Positions 1 through 11,894 of a DNA stretch of 64,000 nucleotides are shown here, one piece after another. How positions within the stretch are numbered: the stretch's first letter is position 1; each line of letters begins with the position of its first letter. Origin of the DNA: Deroplatys truncata (taxonomy: Eukaryota > Arthropoda > Insecta > Mantodea > Mantidae); contig CM060977.1 in the NCBI GenBank assembly GCA_030765065.1, forward strand, positions 130,514,295 through 130,578,294, read 5' to 3'. The notes beneath the pieces are model-generated. The model had not been told where the DNA came from. It did no database searches and worked only from the letters and a program-made list of their open reading frames with translations. Both the position numbers and the translations under genes were made by a program.

Positions 1-103
1 TTGATATCTCGATTAACATGAAGTATATGGAGAATAAGCGTTTGTAATAATAGTTTGTACAAGAGTAGAGAAAGTCATGTGAGTGTAACACATCAGATTT
101 TTT
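1..103 (+). repeat. Rep-A right-end fragment
   Basis: Terminal part of a Rep-A copy cut by the window edge. It contains GAGAATAAGCGTTTG, ACAAGAGTAGAGAAAGTC and the terminal ACACATCAGATTTTTT shared with the copies ending near 25506 and 59386. Non-coding. Confidence 0.85.
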
Positions 104-109
104 CAGAAG

Positions 110-115
110 CTCTCG

Positions 116-165
<50 letters not shown>
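110..165. repeat. (CT)n microsatellite
   Basis: About 55 bp of nearly pure CT dinucleotides directly beyond the right end of the Rep-A fragment. Confidence 0.95.
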
Positions 166-168
<3 letters not shown>

Positions 169-611
169 GCAGCAGTCAACACTAGCGGCCTTATCCGGAA
201 CACAGCTCACTAGTTTTAGCACACTAAAATTATGGGTGCGCAATCAATGAAAGTGTAATTACACAATTTAATCTCTTTAAATGGGAACCTACAATTAGGG
301 TCAATTTAAATTTACCCTAAAATGACCATCATAGCGTCCTCCAAACAAAACACGACTAATGGCATTTACTTTCCCCCATAATATCAAGTAACTTTTAAAC
401 ACATTTCTTTCTACAACGCTTACTTTGGAGATATTGTACAGACTCAACTTAAATGGTCCACCCTGTAAAATGTGGATGGAAGTAAAACGCTAAGAGAGCA
501 ATAGTGTGGGTGAAAAATATGTGTAGCTCTAGTTTCCTATATTTTTCTATAAAATTAAGTACGAAGTATAGCAGTGAGGGAAGCGATTGGTGACAAAAAA
601 AAAATAAAAAC
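166..611. other. Unassigned AT-rich sequence
   Basis: No coding signal, transposon end or repeat shared with the rest of the window was recognised. Confidence 0.5.
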
Positions 612-825
612 CGATTTGTAACATTCACATGAGTTTCTCTAGCTACTGTCGTTAATTTATAAGTTTGCATTAACTTTTCTTGCAAAAGCTTATTTTTCTA
701 CCTATTTCATGTTATTCGAGATAAATGTTTTCAGAAATAGTTCCATTACACATTTCGTGTAGGTATAAGCTATAAAGGAGGTTGAAGCGATACTCAACTG
801 TTTAAAAATTATATACTCTTTTCGC
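612..825 (-). repeat. Rep-A subfamily 2 fragment (right part)
   Basis: A diverged piece. AACATTCACATGAGTTTCTC, then AAAGCTTATTTTTCTACC, then ATTACACATTTCGT follow the same order as in the copies at 46088 and 48516. The rest of the element is missing. Confidence 0.6.
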
Positions 826-1329
826 GTGGAATAGCTGAATGCTGACAATTGTACGATATAACATTTATATTTTTGTATATTAAAGTTTTGTCCATTACAA
901 GTTAATTTCAAATGAGTACCTCACAAGCTATTCGCAGAAATATAAAGATATCCTATGCCTTATTAGTCATGTAAATATTTTAAATATATTGTGTTTAAAT
1001 CAAAATAAGTTAAATACCAGATCTGTATCAATAAACAAGAGATACAGTTCGATAAAAAGTAATATAATGATCGTTTCCTACTAGTTTTGTTCTAGAAAAA
1101 ATGCTGGTCGAAAATAAGATCTTTTAACACACTTTCAAATGTTAAATTAGAAGCATAAATCTACTCTTGATTATGTGTCAAATACACTTTACATATTTTA
1201 ACATACAGACAACACTTGTGTGTTTATGTGTGTGGCAACAAAGAATCAGTTCTGCATTTCAAATAGATATTCTCTTGCAATTCTTCAAGGAACCACGAAT
1301 GGATTAAGTTAAAAATCATAATATATTAC

Positions 1330-1725
1330 ACAACACGCCAAAAATAATCTTGCCATTTTTGGAATGGAAAAGCCAGGTGATCTTGCTGGGTAACAGCAAT
1401 TCTTTCAGGATGCAATTTTTGCAACCGGGGCAACTGTCTTCGCACAAGAACTTGTAAATACTCGTCCCTATCCATCATCCCTTCGCAGGCGTCCACCACC
1501 ATCACAAGAAAAACTCTCCAGAATGTTTCTCGTCGTCTGGATGCTTGTCTGATGAATGCACCAGAGAAAGAGCTTTTCATGTTGTACTCTGTACGTACAC
1601 ATATTAAACTCTGACATCTGCACGAGAAACTCGGATTCATCATGGAAAACGGCTTTCCTCGAGTTCTCAGCCCTCCACTTCCTCTATCTTCTGCACCATT
1701 TCTTCTAACCGATTTTATCAGTAAA
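1330..1725 (-). pseudogene. Tc1-like transposase fragment, broken
   Basis: A remnant of a Tc1/mariner-superfamily DDE transposase. One minus-strand frame (1643 down to 1326) carries EGMMDRDEYLQVLVRR and then TQQDHLAFPFQKWQDYF, which align by eye with the Tc1 'MN..KY..IL' helix and the QQDNDPKHTAK motif holding the second catalytic Asp. Just upstream, in another frame, VFHDESEF corresponds to the first catalytic DES motif. So at least one frameshift separates the first two catalytic residues. The N-terminal helix-turn-helix and the third acidic residue were not found, nor were inverted-repeat ends. The piece is a non-functional fossil. The assignment rests on motif recognition, not a search. 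Confidence 0.6.
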
Positions 1726-2190
1726 CATTTTTAAACTTTACGGATCTCCTTGTTTTTAAGCATATTTAATTGGTTTTTAATTCTGCAGTAAAATTTTGTT
1801 TGAGAGACTCAGCAAGATACGGTTTCAAATTCATTTGAATTACTTGACCAGTCATTAAGACATTCCTGAGAAAAGTTTCTAAGTGTTAAACCCGCTGGTT
1901 GGCACAAAATGGACCTTTAAGAGCGCATAATCCAGATTCTCCTTCCTGTTTCAGAAGAAAATAAAAACTTAAACATAATGCGATTAGAGGTTTCGCCTTA
2001 CAAGAATGGAAGAATATGATACATTCCAAAGACTTACTTCTTTCACACAATATTTAATAATTCAGATTATACATTCGAGGGCATATCTTGTAAAGTGCAA
2101 CCTTTGCAGTTGAGTCTTTTTTATAAATGTTGCTTGTTTACCCAGTTTATGATTACTGTGTTTTATTACCGCAATTACACATACACACAG
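1726..2190. other. Unassigned AT-rich sequence
   Basis: Nothing recognised. Confidence 0.5.
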
Positions 2191-2194
2191 ACAC

Positions 2195-2290
2195 CCATGC
2201 CCATGGTGGAACTCGAACCCGCAATCCGAAGCTTGGCGGAGCGCCGAAGCTATACGCTCTAGCGACCATGGCTACGAGGGCCGGCACATA
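2195..2290 (-). mobile_element. tRNA-derived SINE head
   Basis: On the minus strand GCCATGGTCGCTAGAGCG resembles a Pol III A box. About 35 bp later GCGGGTTCGAGTTCC is a good B box. The sequence then runs into a CA-rich stretch on the left. The tRNA fold is not preserved enough for a functional tRNA gene. Confidence 0.65.
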
Positions 2291-4659
2291 TCCGCGACCC
2301 CATTTTGAATCAAAGCAGTCACAGTTCCATCGAAGTTCCAGAAGGAGTTAATAGACCTTAAATGTGACAGTTTTCTTGAGGAAGAGTTTAAAACAACAAA
2401 AGACATAGTTACATTCTACAAATATGTACCACAAGACCTCTTTCCACGCTTGCATAGGTAGGTAGCCCAATCATGAGTATGTTTGTTACCACGTATCAAT
2501 GCGAGCAAATTTTCTCAGCTCTGAAAATTCCAAAAACCATTAAAGGGTAGTCGAAATGCCATAATCTTCCCAATGTTAATTGATGACCCGTTATCTAAGA
2601 ATCCACTTAAGATAATTAGCTGAATTTTTTAAACAACGTTCAGCAATACCCTTCAGTTAATTTATGAGAAATAATTAAATTAACTTTATCAAAAGCAAAG
2701 TTATGAATTTGTTTAATACAGTGCCTAAAATATTATTGAAAAATAATGTTTTTTAAATTAAAAGGTAACGATGACTTATATATTCTGCCGTTTACCCCCC
2801 TCTATCTTGGTCATGGCTTATGCAACCAGCTTAAGAACGGCCCAATGCTTCGGAAGTGATGACGTGGGTGATCGAGAGAAGCAGTTAACATCCGAAGCTT
2901 TGAGAAAGATGTCATCATGTATGATGTATTTCATTATTAAAGCGTCGTGCAGAGTTACCATCGGGGGTTTGCTTTACGCCTCTGACTCCAGCGCCATCAC
3001 GCGCGTGGTCAACTTCGCAACTCCTGGGCAGCGGGCAGAGGCACTCCTCGGCCCGGGACCGAGTGGAATAGCACGCAGACTCCTGTTCTGGTTTTGTGAC
3101 GGCGAGATTTGGGTAAACCACCAAGAGTAACCTTTTGGCTTTTCTAAATTATTTTAAACTGTTTGGTAAACTGCAAAATTTAACTGTTTTACTCTTGGTG
3201 TTTCTAAATTCACATTTATAGGAAGCGTTTATATTTTTCACTTTATGTAACATTGCATTGAATTGCTCGTTGTTTCAGAAATACTCTCGATTTCTAGGGT
3301 AGCTTAAATTGTAAAAGGGTGAAAGAGTATATTACATTGTCGTCTCCGAGCATATTATTTGTACATTATAAAACTTTTAAAATATTAAAGAAAGATGATG
3401 GAATTGTTAATAAATGCAAAATTTTATAATAAATTGTTAACATATGTGGCGGTGATTCTTTCCAATTCCTAGCGCCTATATAATAGTCCTTTTCACAACA
3501 TTTAACACCCCTGGATATGGGAAAAATCCAGTTTTACAATATAAAATGTTATCACTAAAATAAATATTATTTAGCTGCAAATCTGTGGTACAAATTTCAG
3601 CACTTTGTACCAATTAGTTTCAAAGATAATGGGGCGTTTGTGTAAAAACTTTTAGTTCTTTAGAAATTGCACTTAAAAATGAGAGAACCTAAAAACTATA
3701 CTCAGCCTTATTTTAAATTGTATTTTTAACTATTTAAAATTATCGTACCTCTATGAAGGTTATGCCAAAATGAGTGGGAGATTTGAAATATTCGCATACA
3801 ACTAAAACCTGAATATGGAAAAAAATAAAAAAGAATTACCATATCGACTCCCCTTCAAATGAGCCCATTGTTCCAAATATTTCATTGCTTATTGTGTAGA
3901 AAAAACGTAGTATAACTCTGAGTTTTTTATTTCTGTTTATGTAAAAACATAAAATATCACTTTTTTCATCTTTGCAACTGTCTTTTTGTAGTTTCCATGA
4001 ATGAAAATATTTAGTTATTTGTTACTGGGAATATAATACCATGATTCAGATGTAACACGTTATGTAATAAATCTCTTTTGGCACTTCATTTATTTATCAT
4101 ATATCACACCCATTTATTTTAAAACAGAAACTATACTGCAAGGGCGAAAACAAATTATATGTCCGCCACTGCACTCAAGCATTCACGCGACCCGTCCAGT
4201 CGCTGCATGCACCCTAGGTCAGAGCAGAGCGTCAGGGCAGCTCTCTTGAGCATGGTTTTCTAGAATCTAGAGACCCTTTGTTGGACATAAATGCCGATTA
4301 CATTGTGTTTACGTACATACCATATTATTATAACTTAAACAACTATGCTTCTCTAGTAGAAAATATACATTATGGAACACATGGAACTAATACTGACTAC
4401 TAGCAATAAAGTTGATATTGATAGCAGAACTTCTAGGTATCTTGTACTATTCCGCCATTTGTCGAGTCTCCCATATTTTTATCGTTTGCAGTTTGTCACT
4501 TAAAACAGTATTTTACAAATTAATAACATCTATTAGTTTGATTCGCATACAACAACAATTAAAACAATAATTGACTGTGCTTTAATGATTAGCAAATTTG
4601 ATCAAGAAAGATATAGTGAATCACAGAGTAAAATTAGTTTAGGGTCCAAGAGGTAAATA
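2291..4659. other. Unassigned AT-rich sequence with a small GC-rich island
   Basis: Mostly AT-rich, with no recognised repeat or gene. A GC-rich patch at about 2960-3110 is open on both strands (119 and 69 codons), but neither translation resembles a known domain, so I do not call a gene. Confidence 0.45.
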
Positions 4660-4800
4660 TGCTGGCCCTGTAGCTCAATTCGGTAGAGAACCTACCTACC
4701 GGATTCAATCCCCAGCTAGGGTGATGGGAATTATACTCTAGCGAAGAGTATTTACTGTCCTCCCCAGAGTCTGCAAGTATGAGTAAGAGTGTGAATGTGT
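4660..4800 (+). mobile_element. tRNA-derived SINE
   Basis: CCTGTAGCTCAATTCGGTAG is an A-box-like tRNA head and GGATTCAATCCCC a B box. A non-tRNA body follows. No clear target duplication was seen. Confidence 0.65.
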
Positions 4801-4923
4801 GTGTGCTCTAATGTATAAGACCCAAAGAAAAGACCAGGAATCCCATGACAACGGTACACGAGTTAACATAATTGCCTATAGACAATATATTCCAAAAGTA
4901 AAAGATCGCCAATTAAGACAATT

Positions 4924-5197
4924 AAAATTAAATTGTTTTATTTACGGACGCTCTTTAACTATTGTAGTCCTTAGCTTTCCATTCTATATTGGGCGAGAAA
5001 GACCGGCAGAGTCCTCTTTATAAGGCTTGAGGATCTTTTACGTGCCGTAAATATACCGGCTTTACTTCCCTTCCGAAGGAAGCCATGCTAACGATTTGTA
5101 CGAAAAAAAATACCCTTCGTCCTCCGCCGGGTTTTGAACCCGCGACCTCGGAAACTAGAGGCTAGCATGTTAACCACTTCACCACGGAGGACGACAG
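4924..5197 (-). mobile_element. SINE-A, full-length copy with target-site duplication
   Basis: On the minus strand the element starts with a tRNA-like head (A box GTGGTGAAGTGGTTAACATG, B box GGTCGCGGGTTCAAAACCC). The body contains GGAAGGGAAGTAAAG and CGTAAAAGATCCTCAAG, and the 3' end is TAAATAAAACAATTTAATTT. It is flanked by an 11-bp direct repeat with one mismatch, TTAAGACAATT at 4913-4923 and TTAAGACTATT at 5198-5208. Related copies lie at 48744-49002 and 57547-57682. Confidence 0.85.
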
Positions 5198-5208
5198 TTA
5201 AGACTATT

Positions 5209-5917
5209 TTGTTAAAGGCGGCGTATAAATGGAAAACAGTAACTAAAAAATCTTGTACCGGTAAAATTTTCTTTGAACCAAAAGCCAAGGCTTCTTTGCC
5301 AAGCCTTTAGTCTGCTATTTATTCCGCACAAATATGTCTTTTCTTGTAAGCTACATGATATTCGTTCACAGAGCTGATGAAATTCCGTACATAAAACCTC
5401 AGACACTCACTGTTCCTAATAGTGATTAGAAAATCACAGTGTAGCTGAGAACTGGATGGTGGTCCCCAATATTAACGAAAACTTTGTATAGCTTTTTAAA
5501 TATTCATATACCGGAATTTTGTTGCTAACAATATAATTGAGAAAAGTCGTGCTTTTAAATGTCCTATCTTTCAATAGTATAACTTTGACTGATATATACT
5601 CTAACGGGAATTATATTAGGTGTTAACTAAAATGTTAATTATCAAACCCACCTAGCATGGTTAATGCATTGTAACTAACAATTTAATATATTTGTAATGC
5701 GGCAATTTTGTATAAGTTTAAGATGTCATAGAACTAAGCCCATGTGAGTCGTGAGGGCGACACACGACACGCAATGGTGAGTAAGAGAAATCTAAGTATA
5801 AAGGAACAAGTTTTTTTTTGGAAAGGGGAGATACTGGTAGAGGTGGAAGGGAAGAAAGAGTTGGCTTATTTCGTCTGGTGTGGTAGGGAAGTCCAAGTGG
5901 TAGATAAGAGTAAGTGA
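5209..5917. other. Unassigned sequence
   Basis: AT-rich, with a purine/pyrimidine-biased stretch at 5800-5920. No gene or repeat recognised with confidence. Confidence 0.45.
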
Positions 5918-6324
5918 AGGAAAGAATGGTGGAGTCCCGCATAAGCACCTCCGTCATTACACCTAATTTTGGTTGCTGCCGGCGGTGCCGGTCAGGCGCA
6001 TTGATTGGGTTCAGGTCCCTGACTGTCACCTGGGGAGTCTGTGGTGAACATTTATTTGAATCTGCATTGTTTTGCGAGTTTTCAGCGGTTGTAGCGTCGT
6101 CGTGAGAGCGGTTACCGAAGTAAGTGTGTTTGTATAAACGTGCCTATTAGTGCGTTGTTTTCGTCTAGTTTGTGGTAGTTCTCCTCCAGTAGCTGGAGCT
6201 TCTGAAGAACAGTGGCTTCGGAATGCTGGTGCTGCTCTCTAAGCCCAGCGATGGCGGCCTCTAGGGCTCCCAGTCGCGTGGGCCGGTCGTTGCAGCTGCT
6301 GTCTGTGGCGTCATCTGGTTCCAT
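5918..6324 (-). pseudogene. Frameshifted coding fragment, possible retroelement gag N-terminus
   Basis: A GC-richer, protein-like stretch on the minus strand. It starts at an ATG (6324) with the acidic MEPDDATDSS, then LGALEAAIAGLREQ...VLQKLQLLEENYHKLDE, a leucine-rich heptad pattern typical of a coiled coil (residues about 18-55). The frame stops at 6112. A one-base shift near 6125 continues the reading (YFGNRSHDDATTAENSQ) into TVRDLNPINAPDRHRRQQPK down to about 5930. The acidic start plus coiled coil resembles N-termini of some LTR-retrotransposon Gag proteins, but there is no zinc knuckle, protease or reverse transcriptase nearby, so the family is not proven. Confidence 0.4.
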
Positions 6325-6340
6325 GAGGTGAGTTCGATGC

Positions 6341-6360
6341 GTGCCAGCTTAAGCTGGCAC
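6341..6360. repeat. Perfect 20-bp palindrome
   Basis: GTGCCAGCTTAAGCTGGCAC is self-complementary along its full length. It lies 17 bp beyond the start codon of the gag-like fragment. Confidence 0.95.
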
Positions 6361-7718
6361 GAATTAACTACCGGGCTCTGCTTGTCCTGGACGTTCTGTC
6401 GAAGTCGCAGGAACAAGGTCTTGCGGCTGACTCACCTGGTATATACCACTAACAAAGAGGGTACGCGGCAACACATATCAAGAGATACAACATACTCTAA
6501 AGTTATTACCAGCGAAATTCTATCTACCATATGCTTCATGATGAAAACTCGTTTGAAAGAATTGCTGGAGCTCCCTAAGCCATTATTTACTGCACAACGG
6601 GCTCAAAGGATCCAGAATTGCAAACTTACTTGTAACGGGTTAGTTATTATACATTAATTTCTGTTCCCCCAAAAGAAAAAATACATATTCAACTGCTATA
6701 TAAATCTAACGGGCAAGAACCGGCAGCCCAGCTCCGCCCTGGACCCAGGGAGGCGAACCTCCGCAGGGCTTTCCATTAGGATGGTACCTGTTTTATGTAC
6801 AGCCTCCCCCCCCCCCGGCTTTCACACAGATGGAAGTAAAGAGGCCACTTACGCGTGTCAACCCCGACTGCCGAAGACCTCGATGGAGACAACAGTGACT
6901 AGCACACAGTCTACCAGCTCTCCAATTTGGTGTCGGAGGACATGAAGACGTCTCAGAACCCCGCACGGGCTATACCCAGACATACCCAAGCACCCATGCG
7001 TATTGGGAACTAGTGCCCCGCCGAGTCCAACCCAATCCGAAAACGTCCGTTCATGGAGGAGCTCTTATATTTGGCCGGCGTATATCTGGTAACGTCAAAA
7101 GTACCACGAGTGCTAGGGGTCCGCATCACGGCAGCTAAAGGGGTCGGAAGCCCCTCACCCCTACAGGTTCAACTTGCTAGACATCTTGTAGATAAATCTT
7201 TCGACGTATCTGTGCTGCCGGATCCATCTTCGATAAGTCCCAAAACGAATCACTGTGGACATTGTCTAAATGAGAACGAAACATTTGTAAAGCTGTCCAC
7301 TGTTGCAGAATTCTAGGTGTTATAAAATACCAACTATAATAGCTGATGAATTACGGAAGAAAAGCCCTGAGTACAGTCTCCTGAACCTGGCAGTACTAGA
7401 AGGATGAATCGCACCAATACTGGCACCACACTAAATCGACAGTTTTGGATAGAGTCTTACAGCAGCTAACATTATGATCTAAATCTGAAGATAACTAAAG
7501 TTTATACACACCCATTCAGCAGTATACACGAAATATATATTTTAAAAGTAAGGTCCGTTTGCAATAAAGCAATAAACCCTCAAACCTTACACTACCTACT
7601 TTTCTACTAGTTATCTATGTTTTTCGGACATTTATCTTATGGTAGTACAATTTTTCTTAGAACTTCGTTATAAACCTCCGCCGCCAGTACACCAACTCGT
7701 TACTATTTCTGGAGTTAA
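6361..7718. other. Unassigned sequence, partly GC-rich
   Basis: 6715-7320 is noticeably GC-richer than its surroundings and has a poly-C run at about 6806-6818. One frame at 6819 reads FHTDGSK, reminiscent of the start of an RNase H domain, but nothing after it supports this. An 87-codon frame at 7053-7316 has no recognised domain. Possibly a worn retroelement. Confidence 0.35.
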
Positions 7719-8567
7719 TTTTTACTTTCTCTACTACGTATAGGAGAAGTACTGCATTCCACTAAAAAATTCGATACCGAAATTTCACCGTAAATACATT
7801 TTTTCAGATCTCCTGAATTCAAAAAATGTGTTTGCATTCAGGAGGTATGAAAAAATGTATTTTTGGTAACATGTCCGTTTGTGTCTGTGTGTCTGTCTGC
7901 GTATATGTGAACAGCATAACTCAGAAACGAACAGTCGGATATACACCAATCTTGGTATGTAGGTTCAGTATCTTCCAGAGATGCAACATGACGATCTTCA
8001 AGAAAATCCCCCCACCCCAGATTACCCTTTACATGGTACATTTTTCGAACATTTTAATTTTCTCAAAAATAACTAACGACTTTGATTAAAACATCATATA
8101 TTTAAAATACTTTCATGACAAACAAAATGTATATCTTGAATTTTCTGGGAATGCCTCCAAAAGTATTCTTCATTGTGAACGACTTTTGCATAACTGGTAA
8201 ACCATAAGAGATACACGAACTTTCACTACACAAAAACCGTAGATCGCGTTAAAATACACAATTTATGTCGTATACATTTTTTTTTGTTAAGTGAACCATT
8301 TTCGAGATATTGCTCGTTATTTCCTTAAATTTTCCAATACTTATGCATTCTCTCAAATGGGAATTCTTTTTTTTTTCGTCCTGGTAATGCAAAGAGAATG
8401 GAATACTCCACATAGCAACCAGCTCTTAAAATGTTTGACTATCGCTTAAAACCTACCAATTCTCCTTGCATCCACAAGAAAATTAGCAATACGATTAACA
8501 TCTCGATATCTCTGTTAACATGAAGCATATGGAGAATGAGCGTTTGTAAAAATAGGTTATACAAGGA
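7719..8567 (+). repeat. Rep-A copy, left arm of a fold-back
   Basis: Starts TTTTTACTTTCTCTACTACG and holds the GTCTGTGTGTCTGTCTGCG microsatellite at about 7877. The core CAGCATAACTCAGAAACGAA lies at about 7911. It runs to AATAGGTTATACAAG, where it lacks the last ~40 bp of the normal right end and switches directly into an inverted copy. ORFs here (87 and 67 codons) are chance frames of the repeat. Confidence 0.9.
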
Positions 8568-9035
8568 AATCCGTCTATCTCTTATGGTTTACCAGCTATG
8601 CAAAAGTTGTTCCCAATGAAGAATACTTTTGGAGACATTCCCATAAAATTTAAAATATACATTTTATTTGTCACGAAAGTATTTTAAAAATATGATATTT
8701 TAATCAAAATCGTTAGAGCTATTTTTGAGAAAATTAAATTTTCGAAAAATGTTACATGTAAAGGGTAATCTGGGGTGGGGGAAATTTCTTTAAAACCTTC
8801 GTGTCGCATCTCTGAAAGATACTGAACCTAAATACCAAGTTTAGTGGTTATTCGACTGTTCGTTTCTGAGTTATGCGGTTCACAGACAGACAAACAGACG
8901 GACATGATTCCAAAAACGCTTTATATGATTTCAGTGCACCTCAAAACATGCATTTCCGGTGAAATCTCGGTATCGAATTTTTGAGTGGAATGCAATACTT
9001 TCCCTACTTACTATACGTAGTAGAGAAATTAAAAA
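8568..9035 (-). repeat. Rep-A partial copy, right arm of a fold-back
   Basis: Begins inside the element at GTCTATCTCTTATGGTTTAC and ends with ACTATACGTAGTAGAGAAAT plus an A-run, the left terminus inverted. It pairs with 7719-8218 over about 470-500 bp. Confidence 0.9.
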
Positions 9036-10129
9036 TTGAAGTAACAGTCATGACAGTTCCTATATACTACCACAAATCCGTGAAATACTTGGCTTGATCT
9101 CTTCGAGATCGTGAACTTCTTTCCTCTGAAACTTTATTGCACAATGTATAAAATAATTATTGCTTTTCTATACATCTGATTCACCTAAACAGAATGTTAG
9201 TGAAATGCAGATTAAGTTAAGCCTCTTTTCTGAGTTACTGAAAGAAATGTACAAGCCATAATACAACATTGAATTCAGTATCACCTTTAAATTTACATTT
9301 ATTCCTGAATACATGGATACATACTTTATTGGGAATTCCCGGCATTTACTGTAGTTAAAAATCCTTACAGTATTGCCATAGCGATTTTTAACGAACAACC
9401 ATTACCGCCTCTTTACCTTCAAATCAAAAGTCACAACCTTTACATTGCACAAAAAATCAATGGTTATAGGAATTTAGTATTTGAGTGTAGAGTTACGTGG
9501 ATATTTAACTAGTACGTGCAAGAGGAAGGCCATGGTGCCAAGAATACTAGCCAAGCTCGGAGCTAATCCGCTCTACACCTGAAACCAATGACCTTCTGAA
9601 GACACAAGCTTTAGGAGCTTAGCAGTTAACTAACCAGTTAAATGACTATTTTTCTTGCGCTAGGCGGAGTTATGTGGTATTACGTAAGCTAATTTACGTT
9701 TACAATACTTAGAAAGGTACAGATTAGATTAGTCCTCTTTTTCCTAATATTATCAAGATTTATCCTTATTATTTTGGTATAGACTGTGTGTTTTTGAGCG
9801 ATCCCCAAAATGAGAGTTGCAGTTGATTCTATTAAGTAAAATCTCTATCCCATAACTATATAAGCTCAATAAGGGAGGCTTTAAGAGGTTTTGAAGTCCT
9901 ACTCCACTGGATCCCTTTTAAGGGAAAGTGATTCAGTCCGCATATCGCGCATTCGCTGTCATATAAAACTAATTTCTCTAATGACACGGTAAAAGAATAT
10001 CCAAAATGTAATTTTTGTACTTCTGTATGCCCCATTATGAAGGGTAACTTTTATCTTTTACATAAAAGGAATAATTAGAAAGACATTTTTCATTATGGAT
10101 TTATTATAAGATATACCTTGAATTTAGTC
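9036..10129. other. Unassigned AT-rich sequence
   Basis: Nothing secure. At 9575-9640 a degenerate tRNA-like head may be present on the minus strand (GGTTAGTTAACTGC, then GGTCATTGGTTTCAG). It is too weak to call. Confidence 0.4.
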
Positions 10130-10330
10130 GCCGTGTTTATTTACGGGTAACATTCTCGCTTCTCATGCTGTGGACCTAGATTTGAATACTCTGAATCAAA
10201 CTGACTGACTTAGACTTTCTTTTCAGGATTTTCCTCAGTCCTTATTGTGAACATCAAGTAGACATAAGGATTCAAATTCCTGGATTCATTGGTTTTCATG
10301 TGTGTACGATAAACCAGAGAATGAAGTACA
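10130..10330 (+). mobile_element. Possible SINE-B fragment
   Basis: A tRNA-like segment (GGGTAACATTCTCGCTTCTC, then GACCTAGATTTGAATACT) is followed by TTTTCAGGATTTTCCTCAGT. That resembles TTTTTCGTGGATTTCCCAGG in the SINE-B copy at 59989. Diverged and without its 3' part. Confidence 0.4.
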
Positions 10331-10749
10331 GAAAGAAAATATACCTACTACTCTCAAATTACATTTGTCCATGCATTGTTATTCCATTAAAAAACTATTA
10401 TGCTAGTAATGTTGTTTATCTAGAAAGGGTTTCAATATAGCTAATTACCAGGAAAATTACACTAACATTGAGTTATGTCAAAAGTCTATTTTCGCCATTA
10501 TTGAGCCCATAGAAAGTTAAAGCACGTTTTCAAACACTTCATACTTTTATATAGCACATGCCACAACAAAATAAGCTTCAACCCTGAAAAACAGTGAATA
10601 TTTTGAAAACTACTAATGTTCTAATGGAGTTATTTGGCATACATTTGTTGTTTTAATATTAAATACCTAATATTTATATAAAATATGTAGTACGCTTTTA
10701 TAACTTATCCATTAACTACAAAAAAATAAAGCAGGAAATACAAGGACAG

Positions 10750-11240
10750 TTTAACCGTAGGCTGTAGGTCGTGTTTATCGGAGGGGGACACCTCGCCACT
10801 GCGACCAACTTGATCTATTTCACCTCCGGGAGAGAGGGAGGAGGTTAAGGAGCCATAGGAGGTCGTAGGTCCCCAGGTAGAGAGGCCCACAGAGTCGCGT
10901 AGAAGTCCCTAATATTTCCACCTTGAACACGCACGCACCAATAGAGGCGAAGAATCACGAGAGAGGGCTACGAAGCGACCCTAACGGTGGGACAAAGCAA
11001 CTAATGCGCAAGCAACTACGCCATCTGTCCGACACCGCCAGCACCGCAGGACATGAAAACACACCTGAAACGTGAAAGGTAGAGATGAAATGAGAGAAAA
11101 TGGGGGAGAGGAGAAACCAGCACGGCATTCGCTTAGGCCACCAGGAGAAAGCCACGAAAAACTTCGTGGTCAGAGTGGTCGGTCACCGGGAACCGAACCC
11201 GGGACCTTCCGAATGTAGCACTTTAACCGTTGTTAAATAA
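10750..11240 (-). mobile_element. SINE-B copy
   Basis: On the minus strand the B box is GGTCCCGGGTTCGGTTCCC (about 11194-11212), followed by CGTGGCTTTCTCCTGG. The internal landmark TGGAAATATTAGGGACT (about 10904-10920) is shared in modified form with the copies at 43336, 53745 and 59989. GC-rich compared with its flanks. Confidence 0.65.
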
Positions 11241-11894
11241 CAAAGTAAAGTTATGAAGGAGGAAGGAATCTGAACGTTAAAAACATTCGCCGTACTATTT
11301 TGCGTACTGATATTTCAAGGTAATCTTTAAATAAGGAGCACAGGAAAAAATTATAAGAAACAATATACTTCTAGTAGTTATAGACAATACTTTTATTTGA
11401 AAGTAATCCCTGAAGTGCTGAATATTTCGAATAACGAAAGAAAAAATTGAACCAACCGGACGTGTGCAAAAATTGTTGGTTGCTTATTGTGTAAAGACGT
11501 CCGCTCAGCCGCCTGAGTAGTTTTGTTTTACCTAGACAACATAATAATGTAGAGAAGGCCATGACAATAAACGTCTGATCTGACAGAGGCAGGTCGTGGC
11601 TTCGCTTCTTCCGCCTCATATGTTTCAATAGCCGGCCGCCATGTTGACCAGTGCTCGCTCCATTGGTTCCGCCATTACGGAACACAATGAAAGCAGCCAT
11701 TACACGTCGAGATGCCCTGCTTGCCTTTGTGTGTGTGTCGTCTTACTCTAGCAGATTGAAAACCACAGGGATTCTGAGAAGCGCTAGGAATGTCATCATG
11801 TCCGTCTCTCCTTGCGAAACATCTCAAGCTAGCTGAGCACCTATAGACTGCTATATTTTTTAAAAGTGTGTTCACGCTTTAAACGCACATTTAT
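11241..11894. other. Unassigned sequence
   Basis: GC-richer around 11550-11830. A 109-codon minus-strand frame (11700-11371) has no domain I recognise. Confidence 0.4.

Noticed and set aside
2771..3130. 119-codon ORF across the GC-rich patch
   Set aside because: No recognisable domain, an opposite-strand ORF in the same patch, and no splice or expression evidence.
5100..5195. tRNA gene
   Set aside because: A and B boxes are present, but the cloverleaf is degraded and the unit continues as a SINE with a target duplication. The other tRNA-like heads were rejected similarly.
6819..6860. FHTDGSK, suggestive of an RNase H domain
   Set aside because: One short motif only; no downstream RNase H residues in any frame.
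11371..11700. 109-codon minus-strand ORF in a GC-richer patch
   Set aside because: No domain or family recognised.
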